A stretch of DNA of 60,000 bases from Antedon mediterranea (GCF_964355755.1 NC_092673.1:20715001-20775000), one strand, 5' to 3'; shown: positions 23,601 to 33,911, counted from the first letter of the stretch. The notes: generated from the letters alone by a model not told the origin. Numbers and translations are program-made.

Positions 23601-25238
23601 AGAGAGGGATTCTTTTCTTTTTAGTTAAGTACATTTTGGATGGCAACTCAACTCATTCAACCAAAATAAAATATGACATTTTTCAAATGTGAGAAAATGG
23701 AAATCTATAGCACCACTAGTGTAAAACCAAATAAAAAGCAACTAAACTTTTAAACGCAACATTATTATATAGGCCTAGGGCCTATCACCATTCATAACCA
23801 AACACTAGTGTGTAGGCCTAGTAAGTAGTAGAAAGCCTACTACCTACTAGGCTCTAGTTAGCTAGGCTAGCAAATTAGCTCTACCAGTAATAATACTAAT
23901 AGTAATACTGTAATTAATACTACTACTCTAGGCCTAGGCCTAGTTAGGCCTTATCTAATTTAATTAATTAGCCTAGGCCTTATAGGTAGGCTTGTAGTAA
24001 TTATTTATTTAGCCTAGCTATAAGGCCTAGAGAGGCCCTATATGGCTGCTGTTTTTTAGCAAAACAATAACATCCGAAGTTTAGTGAGGGACTCGTCTTT
24101 CTATTAACAAAGAGGTCTGCAATGTTTAATAGCTTGTTGTTAGATAGCAAGATAGGGGATATGACCGGTTGGGCCGCCGACAAGTTGAGCCGCCGGTAAT
24201 TTCTATGAAACGGCCAGTGCGTCTTTTACGACATTTCGCGTAGTGATAGAGTGGTGTCCTAGTAGGCCCTACATAAGTTCATGGTCTTTAGGTTTATTGT
24301 GTCATGAAAATAAATAATAATTACATACTACAATTTTGTTGGTTTGAAACAGCAAAGGAAAGTAGTCATATTTAATAATTTAATTGTTTTTAATCTTTCA
24401 AGGTAAAAATGCAGTGCACTCCATAATATTTTTCTCGCGTGTATGCCTACCACGTAAAATCACGTTGTCTCTCAGTCTCAGGACTAAAAGAGTATTGTCA
24501 ATTGATATTCTTCGAATGAGGTTAAATAATTATTATTTTTTATTTACTATCTTTTAATATCATATTTTATTGAATTTTACAATGTTAATACACAAAATAT
24601 TTTACTAAAAAACGGTGATTTTATGCAATTATTTTACTTCAACTGCCGCCCGAGAGGGCAACATGTTTACGTCATTTTTGGCTAAAAACGATCATTTTCG
24701 GTCATGTTTTAGGCCTTATATTTTGGAATCTACAAGTCAGATATTCATAATTATTTCTCTTTAATTATAATATTTAATAATATATACTAAAAACCATGAT
24801 ATATAAACTTTGGAATATACATCGTTATATCTAATAATTAATATAAATAGAACTTCTATTAAATAGAAACGAGCACCGGCGAAAGTAAGCATTTGGCGTT
24901 TCATAGAAAATAACGTTTTTCTGGCGGCGCCTCAACTTGTCGGCGCCTCAACTTGGCATCCCAAGATAGGCATTGTCTTCGTTCGTTAGGCAGGCGCAGC
25001 AGGCACCTCTCAAGTCGTACACGACGTAGGGCCTACGCCGTCGTGGATCGGCCTCGACCATGTTTCTCATACAATGAAAAAATATATAAAATCAGTAAGT
25101 AAAATTAAATTCAAATATCATAAGTAAGTCTTTACTTTTATTCGTAGTCTTTAGTGCTCTTGAGAAATCCCCATTTTGGTTACATTTGTTGAGTTCACTG
25201 TACAGCTGCTGCAAGGTTGGGCCACCGGAGGCTGCCAT
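4752..25238 (-). CDS. SRP72: Signal recognition particle subunit SRP72
   Basis: SRP72 binds 7SL RNA with SRP68 in the cytoplasmic signal recognition particle, which targets secretory proteins to the ER. Exons (high to low): 25136-25238, 23269-23386, 22915-23035, 21737-21802, 19548-19625, 18919-19062, 18179-18303, 17449-17506, 16658-16789, 15616-15817, 15064-15224, 14317-14420, 13982-14059, 13139-13299, 11639-11789, 4752-4902. All introns are GT-AG and the lengths sum to 1953 nt, giving 650 aa (the human protein is about 671). The start is AAAATGG, with an in-frame TAA nine bases upstream. Exons 1-13 encode the TPR region (for example FHCKIVCLIQ, DDYDEERETNLSAV, DQNVFDSKKKVK). Exon 14 ends in a Lys/Arg run. 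Exon 15 has the conserved RNA-binding motif PDPERWLP after KKLPKNYDP. The last exon ends in poly-Lys and KGKGGW. Exon boundaries were read by eye against the known family, and the consistent phases make the model strong. Intron 15 is 6.7 kb and holds an 88-bp satellite. Confidence 0.95.
5021..5484. mobile_element. TTAA-flanked MITE (464 bp)
   Basis: The left end AGATGTATTGTCCCTT and right end AAGGGACAATACACCT are inverted repeats, and both are flanked by TTAA (5017-5020 and 5485-5488). TTAA duplication with short TIRs is typical of piggyBac or Kolobok non-autonomous elements. There is no coding capacity. It lies in SRP72 intron 15. The same TIR occurs at 14251 and 35842. Confidence 0.75.
5777..7789. 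repeat. 88-bp satellite array, about 23 copies
   Basis: The unit begins AAGAATGTAACACACATCCC and contains AGGCCACAGCTTGGAGGACC and CATATGCAGGGCAAAACAAG. Unit starts run from 5777 to 7712 at 88-bp spacing, with a single 87-bp unit near 6327. Copies differ at only a few recurrent sites (GAGGACC/GAGAACC, CAGGGC/CAGGAC, AATGTAAC/AAGGTAAC, ACAACA/ACAATA). 88 is not a multiple of three, so the open frames that appear are chance. The array lies in SRP72 intron 15. Confidence 0.95.
7970..8680 (+). mobile_element. Dispersed repeat with CCTCCGCC/GGCGGAGG ends
   Basis: It starts TTTACCTCCGCCAAGGAGG, followed by a GTTT microsatellite (about 8016-8038) and GCAGGATTACTCAAAAAGTA. It ends GTAGGCGGAGGTATGCCCTC followed by TCGGAGTGGCTTTCTAG. 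The inverted CCTCCGCC/GGCGGAGG ends suggest a MITE-like element. An (AT)n tract lies at about 8566-8593. I recall similar ends as a common interspersed repeat in marine invertebrates, which is family knowledge and not verified here. SRP72 intron 15. Confidence 0.55.
8877..9036. mobile_element. Palindromic MITE, copy 1 (SRP72 intron 15)
   Basis: Nearly the whole element is a palindrome: CTCTGTCTACACTATCAAAC at one end and TGATAGTGTAGACAGAGC at the other, with TGCCCAAATATGGTAGT and ATATATGGGCACATC inside. It is flanked by TA, which fits a Tc1/mariner-type non-autonomous element. Other copies are at 15314, 18563, 20352, 25333, 41196, 46228 and 50800. Confidence 0.8.
10361..11305 (-). pseudogene. 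Penelope-like retroelement remnant, copy 1
   Basis: On the minus strand this reads as the end of a reverse transcriptase ORF (KTDLFRKPTDKNMYLLPSS) followed by a GIY-YIG endonuclease (VIYLIYCNICGKQYVGET), the arrangement of Penelope-like elements. It is broken: an extra A in a poly-A run near 11070 shifts the frame, a segment is deleted in the Cys-rich linker compared with the copy at 37158-38237, and a 5-bp deletion near 10608 shifts the endonuclease frame. Both ends are truncated: homology with copy 2 begins at about 10361 and stops at about 11305. Inactive. It lies in SRP72 intron 15. Confidence 0.85.
11777..12475 (-). repeat. Tandem repeat duplicating the exon 15 splice acceptor
   Basis: The SRP72 exon 15 acceptor with its first codons (about 11770-11810) is repeated upstream in intron 14 at about 11935-11957 and, less exactly, at 12077-12092. 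The unit also carries AACAATTAT and TCTCTATAGATAACACATA. The third unit is split by the element at 12135-12406 and resumes to about 12475. The first decoy reproduces TTTAAAGAAAAACTTCCT exactly, so its AG could in principle be used. It would start an exon at 11947, 158 nt upstream, in the same phase, but runs into a TAA after about 30 codons. Confidence 0.8.
12135..12406. mobile_element. MITE-like element with AATAAACGCCC ends
   Basis: The left end CCCCAATAAACGCCCCC and right end CTGGGCGTTTATTGG are inverted repeats, and a second internal AATAAACGCCCC is near 12357. It interrupts the third unit of the acceptor tandem repeat, which makes the insertion younger than that duplication. Related GGGCATTTATT words occur at 16855-17222 and 19190-19480. 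SRP72 intron 14. Confidence 0.55.
13448..13955. repeat. Degraded copy of the 19729-20351 element
   Basis: It is colinear with 19760-20290. Shared blocks include GTCATTCCTTGTCTTAAATG, GGACAGTCTTAGGCCTAGC, AATTGTCTTTCT, GATGCATTCTGG, ATTATTAGAATCGA and ATCGCAATAGG, each with small changes. The terminal inverted repeats are not recognisable here, so this is an eroded or truncated copy in SRP72 intron 13. Confidence 0.65.
14251..14300. mobile_element. Solo end of a TTAA-type MITE
   Basis: TTAA followed by AGATGTATTGTCCCCC matches the TIR of the element at 5021-5484, then decays into a T-run. No opposite end is present. It sits only about 16 bp from the SRP72 exon 12 donor. Confidence 0.5.
15314..15434. 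mobile_element. Palindromic MITE, copy 2 (SRP72 intron 10)
   Basis: A shortened copy: ACACTATCAAACTTTATCTG at the left and CTAGTTTGATAGTGTAGATA at the right form the inverted arms. The central AAATATGG block is largely lost. Confidence 0.75.
16855..17222. repeat. Repeat with GGCATTTATT and TTATTCAAA ends
   Basis: It starts near CGAATAAACACCCGGGCATTT and ends near GAGCATTTATTCAAATAAAT. It shares AATGCTTGGTAAATTGTGGA and AAATAGAAATGTAT with 19190-19480, so the two are copies of one dispersed family. A G-run lies at about 17177-17195. Intron 8 of SRP72. Class not determined. Confidence 0.5.
17590..18010 (-). repeat. Composite SINE-like repeat
   Basis: The left part (17630-17780) matches the body of the SINE at 4050-4288 (GCCTTATCCTCCCTTGTATT, GCCGAGTGGACTGGGAGC). 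The right part (17780-18010) matches 1257-1500 in the opposite orientation (CATCCTTCGAATGGGACGTA, AGAGTAGGGGATCATTTCC). This suggests that the copies at 1257 and 4050 are pieces of one longer family. SRP72 intron 7. Confidence 0.6.
18563..18714. mobile_element. Palindromic MITE, copy 3 (SRP72 intron 6)
   Basis: Arms TGTCTACACTATCAAACTTT and CTAGTTTGATAGTGTAGACA enclose a GATGATGTCATATCACTACC block and a duplicated ACTACCATA motif. It is flanked by TA. Confidence 0.8.
19190..19480. repeat. Dispersed repeat related to 16855-17222
   Basis: It contains CGCCGTTTATTGTTCAGGTG, GGGGCATTTATTTGAGGAGG, AAATGCTTGGTAAATTGTAG and several TTATTCGAGG or TTATTCAAGG words. The latter make a degenerate internal tandem. 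SRP72 intron 5. Confidence 0.5.
19729..20351. mobile_element. TTAA-flanked MITE (623 bp)
   Basis: The left end AGACCCCTTCCCTGCA and the right end (reverse complement AGCCCCATTCCCTACG) are inverted repeats. TTAA lies on both sides (19725-19728 and 20352-20355), as for piggyBac/Kolobok-type non-autonomous elements. There is no transposase. The right TTAA is also the first bases of the palindromic MITE that follows, so the two elements abut exactly. A degraded relative is at 13448-13955. SRP72 intron 4. Confidence 0.75.
20352..21682. mobile_element. Palindromic MITE, copy 4, split by a hAT-like insertion
   Basis: The left portion 20352-20489 begins AAGCTCTGTCTACACTATCA and runs to ATCACATAAAG. 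The right portion 21659-21682 resumes TTTGATAGTGTAGACAG. Removing 20490-21652 plus one ATAAAG restores the arm seen in other copies (for example 46228 in reverse). This demonstrates nesting. Confidence 0.85.
20490..21652. mobile_element. hAT-like non-autonomous element (1163 bp)
   Basis: The left end CAGGGTTGTAGC and right end ATTACATCCCTG are imperfect inverted repeats. A 6-bp duplication ATAAAG lies at 20484-20489 and 21653-21658. CAGGG termini are common in hAT elements. The 6-bp duplication is shorter than the usual 8, so superfamily placement is tentative. Inside are GC-rich ends (GGCGGCCAGGGGGCC near 20583; GGGCGGCCCCGCCCGG near 21611). No transposase was recognised; the open frame at 20767-20970 is not convincing. 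Confidence 0.7.
21844..22181. mobile_element. Palindromic MITE with TTA target duplication
   Basis: Long, almost perfect terminal inverted repeats, TGCACTTGTCAATTGTATGA at the left and its complement at the right, continue for about 50 bp through ACCCACTATACGACCCCC. They are flanked by TTA (21841-21843 and 22182-22184). A 3-bp TWA duplication is the signature of PIF/Harbinger. The interior has about ten copies of TGACGCA in both orientations. There is no coding capacity. SRP72 intron 3, starting about 40 bp from exon 4. Confidence 0.8.
22185..22914. other. SRP72 intron 3 remainder
   Basis: No element or exon was recognised. Some clusters of AGGCTA and TAGCCT words are present. Confidence 0.5.
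24165..24960. mobile_element. Element with GCCGACAAGTTGAG inverted ends
   Basis: The left end reads GGGCCGCCGACAAGTTGAGC and then TTTCTATGAAACG. The right end is the inverse, with CGTTTCATAGAAAATAACG followed by a twice-repeated GGCGCCTCAACTTG motif. The interior ACTAAAAAACG, TGGCTAAAAACGATCATTTT and ATCTACAAGTCAGAT blocks are shared with the hAT element at 33912-35139 (about 34745-34925), so the two families are related or have exchanged sequence. SRP72 intron 1. No target duplication was identified. Confidence 0.6.
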
Positions 25239-25332
25239 TTTTGTTTACGCGATTGTCTGAAATCAAGATTATAGAGGTCGCTCTAACAAATGTGTAAATT
25301 ATAGGTTAATTTTGGTTAAACACGGCCTCTAC

Positions 25333-25412
25333 GGTCTAGTTTGACAAAAAAAAAGGTGTGATGTGCCCAATGGTAGTGATATGTTTTTTGTCACATAGTT
25401 TGATAGTGTAGA
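25333..25412. mobile_element. Palindromic MITE, truncated copy 5
   Basis: CTAGTTTGACAAAAAAAAAG, TGTGATGTGCCCA and CACATAGTTTGATAGTGTAG identify a shortened copy about 100 bp upstream of the SRP72 start codon, within its probable promoter or 5' UTR region. Confidence 0.65.
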
Positions 25413-25414
25413 AT

Positions 25415-27740
25415 TTTAGAACCCAATGAAATAAAATTTTAATCTTAAAATTTAAATTAGGGAGACCAAAACGCTTAGCAGGATTATTTGAATTTACGCT
25501 ATTGAATGATTATGCCTTTTGTCATATTATTACTTGATCTGTCCAGCCCAGATTTAAAATATATAATTTATCAAATAGGCTACTTTACATTCGATCTTAA
25601 GTTAATTTTTCTATTTCATGCACAATGTATAACTGTTCAGTATGCCTTTTAATATGTGGGTAGGGTGGGGTGTGGGACAATGATTTTTCATAAAACTAGA
25701 CTTAACCATAAACATATTTCAATAAGTGGGGTAACGCTGAGGCCTATGATGCCCCTGGTTTAGGAACTACAAGTTTGAGTGGGCGTTTTTAGACTTTTTT
25801 CGACATATTATTATAGTTTTTTCTCTGGACATTGCTCATACAGTGACAATAACACTATTTGATCATACCCAGTACCGTTTGATTTTTACGATCATTTCGG
25901 AAAATCACCTCGGCGCCACCATAAGCTCCGGGGCCCCCGGGTTAGCAGTGAACGCTCATAGATGTTAGTAGTAGCAACGTAGCCAACTATCTTTAGATTG
26001 TTGTTTGAAAATAGTTCCGCTCATCAATTAACCGGAATCCACATTTCTAATCAATAACTCTTTAAAAAAAAACATTTTACCAAACAAACACCATATTAAG
26101 ATAGATTAATAGACCAATATCTGCGCAATTGACGCAATTGGGTCACGACAACATCATTTAAATTCGATGTGTGTCAACACCATGTCTTATATTGGTGACA
26201 AGTAATATCTCTTAGCGTTTATCATGATTCTTATCCCAGCTTATTTTTTGACAATTTCCAAAGCACACTTTTCAGTGCAGTGATAAGTTGCACTTGTTAT
26301 CGTCCAATTCTGTCCAATGTCCGAGTTTTACTGTCCGAGTTCTGCTTCTTTCCGATTCGTCTGATAGAAACCACAAATTGATTCAATAAACAGAGTTTAC
26401 TAAAAAGACAGAACAGTTAACTACAGCACACGACATACGCGCGCGTACCAACAGTTTGTTTTGCTTCCTTAAAAACTATTAGTTTTAATTAACAATATAT
26501 CTTTTATAATTATTTGTCACTCTCATAACATCATTAACAAGTATGACAAAAAAGACCCAAATAATACTCAAAAATGTGAAATGCCTAAAATTTCCTGAAA
26601 CGTGATTTAGAAAGTTTTGATTAGAAATTGATTTTGAGCATTTTTAACTTTCAAAGCGCGCGTACGCACGATTTGACCAAGGTTCAAAATTTTGCTGACG
26701 ATACAGGAAGATGACCCTTGACAAAAAGCATACGTTTGTCAAGTGGTATTTAAAAATATCTATCATGGTTTTCAATTTATAGTCAATCTAAGAATTTCAG
26801 AAAATCGCGCGTTTTCATTAAACTAAAGTTTGTTGCACAACTACATATACGTGCATCTGCTGGCCAAGTTACAACATAACTGCTACCACCGTTTTTAAGA
26901 TCTGCTGCGAACAAAAAAATGAGCAGAAAAAATTAAATCTTTGACAATAACAATAGGCTATCGCTCTATAGATCGCTCTAATAGTAATAAAATAAGTAAA
27001 GGTACAAGAGTAACCCCAAGTTACTATTAGTATTATTACGTTATTATGTTACAATAGTACCAAAATATTATCGAAATCGGAAAGCAACTAATAATTAACT
27101 TATCGATTCCATTCGCCCACAAGTCAATGCAATGCCAATGGTTTACAATCTTGCAAGAAATACTGATGATGATACTATTAATATATCAATTTCGAATTCC
27201 ATGTGATATTAAGCATATTTCATAATTATGATGTTTCATCTTTCCCGGCTACAGTCATGAGATCAAGGAAGAAACACATAATTATGATGACATCAACTGG
27301 GTGTGGTCGACGAATTTGGCACTTTGGTCAATTGGTCGGCGGAGCCTAGAAATTGCATTTCACACATAAATTAACGCTAAACAGGAACATGGATGGACAA
27401 AAGTTATGGGAAATTAAATATGGACTGTTATTTTCTTTTTAATTTATAGACGTTTTTCCTAAGATGTGGTTAAATAATTGTAATCAAAATGTGTAAGGTT
27501 ATAGATATTTGCCAAATAACTTAATTTCTGTTCAGGGCTATCTGTATTCAAGTTATAGCCTATATATTATTAGTTCAAATTTGCTTTAAGGTAATTTGAT
27601 TGGTTTGGTAGTTAATAACGTAGGCCTACGACTTTTCTTAACAACACAACAAGATATTTACGCGCGCGTAAATAAATATGTTATCAGTTTATGTACACCA
27701 TTCCGTGACTCGTGATGTCCTGACCACAGACAGGAAGGAA
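25415..27740. other. 5' flank of SRP72, no gene recognised
   Basis: Upstream AT-rich flank. No open frame of interest, RNA gene or complete element was recognised. CG-rich alternating motifs stand out at 26436-26447 and 26653-26668. Confidence 0.5.
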
Positions 27741-28124
27741 GGCCCATTTACAGTAGGGCAATAACGATTGACGATAAATAGATAAACATACATTTTTCTT
27801 GGATAAAACAAAAGAAATTAGAACAGTTTTCGTTTTAGAACTATATGATAATCATGTATGCTGTATTTAATAAAAATAATATTTTAAAAAATCTAATCGA
27901 ATGACGTCATGATCAATAAAAACAATAACATCGTTGTATTGTAACGATATTATTGCTCTTACTAATCATGACGTCATTTGATTTGACATGTGGAAATATT
28001 ATTTTCATCAAAGGCAGCATGATGGTAATCTTATAATTCTAGAATGAAAACTTTTGTTTTATTTATGAAAAATGCATATTTATTTTGTTATCGTCGATCG
28101 TTATCGGCCTAGTGTAAATAGGCC
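27741..28124. mobile_element. Foldback MITE, 384 bp
   Basis: The element is an imperfect palindrome over its whole length. The ends are GGCCCATTTACAGTAGGGC and its near-complement GGCCTAGTGTAAATAGGCC. ATAACGATTGACGATAA, AAAACAAAAGAAATTAGAAC and AAAATAATATT also have inverted partners. Near the centre the full CRE palindrome TGACGTCA occurs in both arms (near 27902 and 27968). There is no coding capacity. Transcription would give a long hairpin. Confidence 0.8.
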
Positions 28125-30248
28125 TTAATCCACATACTAACGTAATACTGTACTTAAACTTGAGAAACAAAAGTTTGGTAATTGTGTCGAATTCAACGAG
28201 GGCATTAAACTACTTAAATGGTGGCGGTTTACTGCTCATTTAGAACAATGTAATTAATCGTTAATCTAAATAGTTTTTAGACAGATATTATACCACAAAG
28301 TAAACAATCTACCTCGTATATACGCATGTATACTCTAATCGATCACGCATTGGTCGCCCCAGACGCATTAAAGTCAAAATCTGTAAACTATTTACAATAG
28401 CACTGAATTAGTACAATTACAAAAAAGAAAACATATGTCCCATGTGCTTAGAATTGCCTGTGATTTACGCGCCAAATTACATAAGTAATTTATTGCAATA
28501 CCTTACTTCAATTAATAAGTGTTGCAGTTTTAGTTAAAGAGGATATATTTTGCGCGGTGATTAACCCTATACAGACCAAGAAATTAGGTCAAGGGTTGGC
28601 TACAAAATTGCAACAGGTTTTTTTATTGTAAGTTAATTTATTTTATAGAATACGAATTCGATAAACATTTTAATATAGGGCTACCTAATTGCATTGCATT
28701 GCTTAAAATCTGAAGACTCATGCGCAAAGAGATGTCAAACGAACTTTAATTTAGATAAAAAGGCCCATAACTTTTCGCTGAATTGACCACTTTTGAAATG
28801 TGACCCTTAAATAAAAATTATAGAATGCAGTACTTCATTTTAAGATCGAGTGATTATAGGCCTATAGTATATTTAAATATAAAGATAAAAGCGTCTCATA
28901 CAAGCTTGACTATTCAAGAGAACGGAAGCATTCAGTTACCATGCGGTAGGCCTACCTTATAGTTACGGCTACAAAAATGGGTAATTGCAAACTCAAACTG
29001 GGCATGCGCACACCCCAAAGCACGTCTGGAAAAAAAGGTTATGAAAACATTTGCTGATAAATATTGAGGTGTATGTAGACGGTAGTGAGATGAGCGGCGT
29101 TTTTTGTAAGAAATATTTCTTGTTTGTTATAACGTTCTTGCTATCCCGTTTTCACTGGCTTATTGTTTGTTAACCCTTTTCCCTAGTTTCATAATAATGG
29201 TCTTCTCACATTTACATAATACTTAAACTGCACAAAGTATGGCAGTGCGTTATTGAATTTAACGAATACGTCTTGATCCGAGTCTGATATTGATTTAATT
29301 TATCCAATATTTAGTTTTTTAAATAGGTAGTTACATGTTTAGCATGTTTAAAACCTAAACGTGTTTATACCTACATATTGTTTTCCTCCACTTGTTTAGC
29401 AGTGTTAGTCAAAATGTTTAGGTACGTGTTTAGCATTTGCGTGCAAACGATTTTACTGTGGCGAAAAAAAAAGCTCCACACATGAGCTCCACACATGGCA
29501 AATTAAACACGTTTACAACCTAAGCGTGTCTTTATATTGCTCCACATGTTTGACAATCAACACGTCACTGATGTGTTGAGTTGGATACAGATTACATGTT
29601 TAGAATGAAGTTAAAACCTAAACCTAAAAAGTGGGTACAAAATACACGTTTAAGATAACACTATTTTCACAGTAATCATTGATCTGAACATACCTATACA
29701 TTATAACATAATTAAATAATGTAATAATAATAATTAATGTAATTGTTGTAGATCAATAATTTAGATAGTTGTTAACATAACCATAGGAAAATAAGAACTA
29801 TAAGCCCTATCAACGATGCTGAATCCAAAAAAAGAAAAATTGTCAATATATCGATCATAAATCAAGTAATACGTCAAACAAAGTAGCGCCGGCTCACCTG
29901 TCAAAGCACACCTTAGAAATTAACAATTACCGCATGGCGTGGAAGGAAACAACAATCCATTGTGAATGCACAAGAAAATTGAAAATGCATTTTGATTGCG
30001 TTAATGATTTGGCAAAGAGGTGACGCACTTGTTGTGTGTTTCACAAACACAGTCAACAATGGCATACCGACACGTGAAGCTCATCACGCACAATTCAAGA
30101 CTCAGTCCTCCGTTTGTCAACACACCACGTGTGCTTTAATAGAACGGGGAATATTTCGTTCTATTTCTATGTCATTCAACCAATTCTGATTATTTAATAA
30201 AAAAAATTAATCATTTGAAATAATACTGGAAGATTTAACAAAGGACTA
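28125..30248. other. Intergenic, no gene recognised
   Basis: At about 29325-29640 the words CCTAAACGTGTTTATA, ACACGTTTACAACCTAAGCG and CACATGTTT recur in direct and inverted order, which suggests an old degenerate repeat. The short open frame at 29992-30189 shows no recognisable similarity. Nothing else was supported. Confidence 0.45.
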
Positions 30249-30770
30249 TTGACGAGTTACTATCCATGTTTGACGAGTTACCGTCCATGTTTGACGCGTT
30301 ACCGTCTATGTTTGACGAGTTACCGTCCATGTTTGACGAGTTACCATCCATGGTGACGAGTTACCGTCCATGTTTGTGATGAGTCACCGTCCATGTTTGA
30401 CGAGTTACCGTCCATGCTTGACGAGTCACCATCCATGTTGACAAGTTTATTGAGAATCGCGTTTTATAACTTATGCGTTTAGGCTAACAAAAAGAAAGAG
30501 AGGAAAATTACGATTATTAGAACCAATATAATCATGTTTGTGGCGAGTTATTACCATCCATTTGACGAGTTCATTGATGATCTCGTTTTATACAAAAAGA
30601 AATATAGGTAAATGACGATTATTAGAACCAATATAATCATGTTTGTGGCGAGTTATACCATCATCCATTTGACGAGTTCATTGATGATCTCGTTTTATAA
30701 CTTATGCGTTTAACAAAAAGAGGAGAGGAAAATGACGATTATTAGAACCAATATAATCAATCTGTCCAAC
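30249..30770. repeat. Minisatellite cluster: 21-bp units, then about 110-bp units
   Basis: From 30249 to about 30440 about nine units of TTGACGAGTTACCGTCCATG run in tandem with point variants. From about 30490 a longer unit follows three times, with ATGACGATTATTAGAACCAA, GTGGCGAGTTAT, CCATTTGACGAGTTCATTG and a GATCTCGTTTTATA block. The longer unit contains the shorter motif, so it probably grew out of it. Confidence 0.85.
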
Positions 30771-33700
30771 AATGTAGGGCCTAAAATGGAAATTGTCTTG
30801 AAAAATAATTGAGGCTTGACGTAATACAAAACATAGAGAGTATTAGCACACCCGTGTGCTCGTTGTTTTTGTTTGGCCTAATGTCCATTTTATGATTTCG
30901 ATTTTATTTTCAAAGGTAGGCATACAATCTGTTTTCATTAAACAATTTACTAAATATCTTATCTTTAAAATGAACACAATAACTTTTGCATTAAATAAAG
31001 ATCAAGTGTTTTGTTAAAAATCGTTTCCTGATCCGGCGATCTGATTGGCAAGAAAAAGTGGTTATAAACTATTGAAAGATGTATACATTCGAAACGCATG
31101 ATTGACGCTCAGGTGTTCTGACATAAAACACAAAAGACACCATCTTTATTGGTGATTGATGTCTATCAAGTATGAGAATGTCTTGTTCAGGGCTTATCTT
31201 TTCGATAGCAACCTGATCAAGCCTTTCAACACCTTTTTGCGCATGTGTCAAGAATTAATTCTGAGGGACGAGATTTTTCAAATGTTGTTTAGCGACCTCA
31301 ACGGTAAGAAAGTACTTAGTTTCTGTATCCACTCCATAAAAATTACCAGCTTAATACAGATTAATTTTAATGTTCAATGTTATTAAATAAAACCACAACA
31401 TAACCTCACATAAGGGAAACTTTACCTTAAATGGTTTGTTTTAGACTCCCTGGTGAATTTACTCTCCTTCATTTTGAATTTAATACAACAACGGTGTTTT
31501 AATTGTGTCGAAATGCAATCAAAATTCCCAGGCTTTGTGCTCGTATTTTTCTGTGAAGGGATAGGTCCCTGGGGATAGAGAGGGCGGAAGGCCAGCGTCC
31601 AAGGGGACTGAAACCACTCATTAGATCGGAAGTTAAACTTGACAGCTATCCTGAGTAGTGTGAATTTAAGGAAATGATGATAATTTGAAGGGCTGACATA
31701 ATGTTGGATTTGACAACTCAATGATAGCTGACAGTCGCTGGGTTCAAGTCTAGGAATGTAAAAAATTAGCCCTACCTGTACACCTTCTGTAAACCGCTAG
31801 TAGCAGTATGCGTCAGAGGTAGCATTTGGCCTAAGAACTATATAACACTGTTTTGGTCGCTTTGGGAGATCAGCAGAAACGCGTTAGTATGGACTGACTT
31901 GTTTGAATTTGGTTTACATTGTTAAATACGTGTTTTAACCTAAGCAATATCACTAATAATGCGTAAGAATAATAGGTCTACAATTTGAAACAGATCATTT
32001 ATACGCTGGTCATCGGCATTGAATCAAGAAGTTAAACACAAACACAATGGACACTCCGATTCCGAAACTAGTATCGTACATTTGAATAGACAGTGAAGAA
32101 CCAAGACTGAGAATTGCATGCTTCTCAAGTATACGCATCAACAATTTTTGTATATTCTGCAAAATAATCTGTAGTAACTTACAAACACTGTATACCATTT
32201 ATCAAAGAACAAATACGATCCATAGGCCTACATTATTTTAGTTATTTTATAATTTTTTTAAAAAGTGTTGGTAGTCATCAAATCTGGATGCCTTAACAAT
32301 GGTTAATATATGAAATATTTCTCATCTATTCTGATCAGAATTATGTTACAGAATGTCCCCGATAAAATTCACCTTTTAAAGGAAATATATCAACGACCTA
32401 CATAATGTTAAACGTACACATTTTACATGTGGTTTTTTTTAATCGCGCCCTTTATGTCAACCGTGGTAATTTTAACTTATAACGAAATTTCTGTTAAAAG
32501 CTTATTTCTCATTAAAAAGAGGATGCATATTCTCAGAAGTCAGTGGGTGGCTTTTTAATTATTCATCGATATCCATTGGTAATGTTAAAAGTAAAGTTTT
32601 GTTGACGTATGCATAGTTTTTCGCAAGGACAATGTGAATTAACCTCAGTATCTTTTGGCATAAAAATGATGAAGTCCCGGTTGGAGATCAAACGTTTAGG
32701 AAAAGTGCAGAGGACTCTAAAGGATTCGTTCGTTTTATTACTCATGATACAGTAGTATTACTATTAGTAGTAGGCCTATTGGTGCAGTAATTTAATTTCA
32801 GAATCCGAGATTGGGAATTGTGAACGAGAAAAAGGTAGACAGAAGAAAAAATATTTTAATTATGAGTTAGGCTAAAGTAATTCTTCCAATTCCTTGTGAG
32901 GAAAACTGCAAAACAAAACAAATTTGTTTTCTTAATTGATCAATAGTGTTTTAGCACGGTTATATGATCTTATAATTACCAATTAAATTGTTTGCAGAAT
33001 TCCATTATTGATTAAAAAGTACATTTATTAAAAACGCCAATTATGCCTTTTCCGAAGGTTGCCGGGTAACTCTTCTTAATAATAAACATTTCTTCGAAAA
33101 AAAGTTCCAGTTGCGGCTATGTCTAGAAGGAAAACACATTTTAGAAAATTATAAGTTGTATTACTGTTTGTGGTTATCAAACATGCGAATTGTTCACCGA
33201 AATTGTATCCGTTTGATGACTCTAGGCAAGAAGCGCGCCATTGATGAGCGGCGCGTGACCGCCCAAAATCATTTGTAATTAAGCAGAGAGGGGAACTTGT
33301 AATTTATCAACAAACACGTGTTAATGATATTAATTGGTAATTATATACAAAATCATAGACAATAACAATTTATATGCTTCGTCACGTTTTACAATTGTAC
33401 AGAACAACTACTGTGGTTGATACACGCCCTAAAAGATTGCCTCTAACTTTGTCTTGTATGGTCTAACTTACAGTTGCAAAATGCTATGGTATTCAATTTA
33501 AACGTATATTCATTGTATGGTCTTATTGTAATTCAACTTCAAAGAGATTCGTTGTCCTATGGTAGGTAACGTAGTGCAAACTTTCTAAGCCAACGCTTTA
33601 AAAAAACACAAGTAAAGGCAAATTTACACAGAGCAGAGGTAACAGTAATAGGACTACAAAGAATCTATATAGAATCTATATTTATTCATTATTTACACAA

Positions 33701-33911
33701 CACACAACGCGGAGCGGACGGGCGATTTCCGCTCAGGAGAGATACAGATTTCACGTGGGACAACAAGCTATGCGGTTTTCCGCTTACCGTTACATCTCGT
33801 CTGTGTAAATTGTGTTTGGTCCCTTTCGTACAAATACTTCACAGACAGAAAATAGTGTTTATTTTCCAAATCAATATAAAACAAGATTTAGTTAATTTAT
33901 ATGCCTCAGTA
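30771..33911. other. Intergenic, no gene recognised
   Basis: Open frames at 31422-31721 (minus, 99 codons) and elsewhere match no family I know and show no clear coding sign. A short inverted pair (AATTTACACAGA near 33622 and 33803) may mark a small MITE. Nothing else was supported. Confidence 0.45.
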
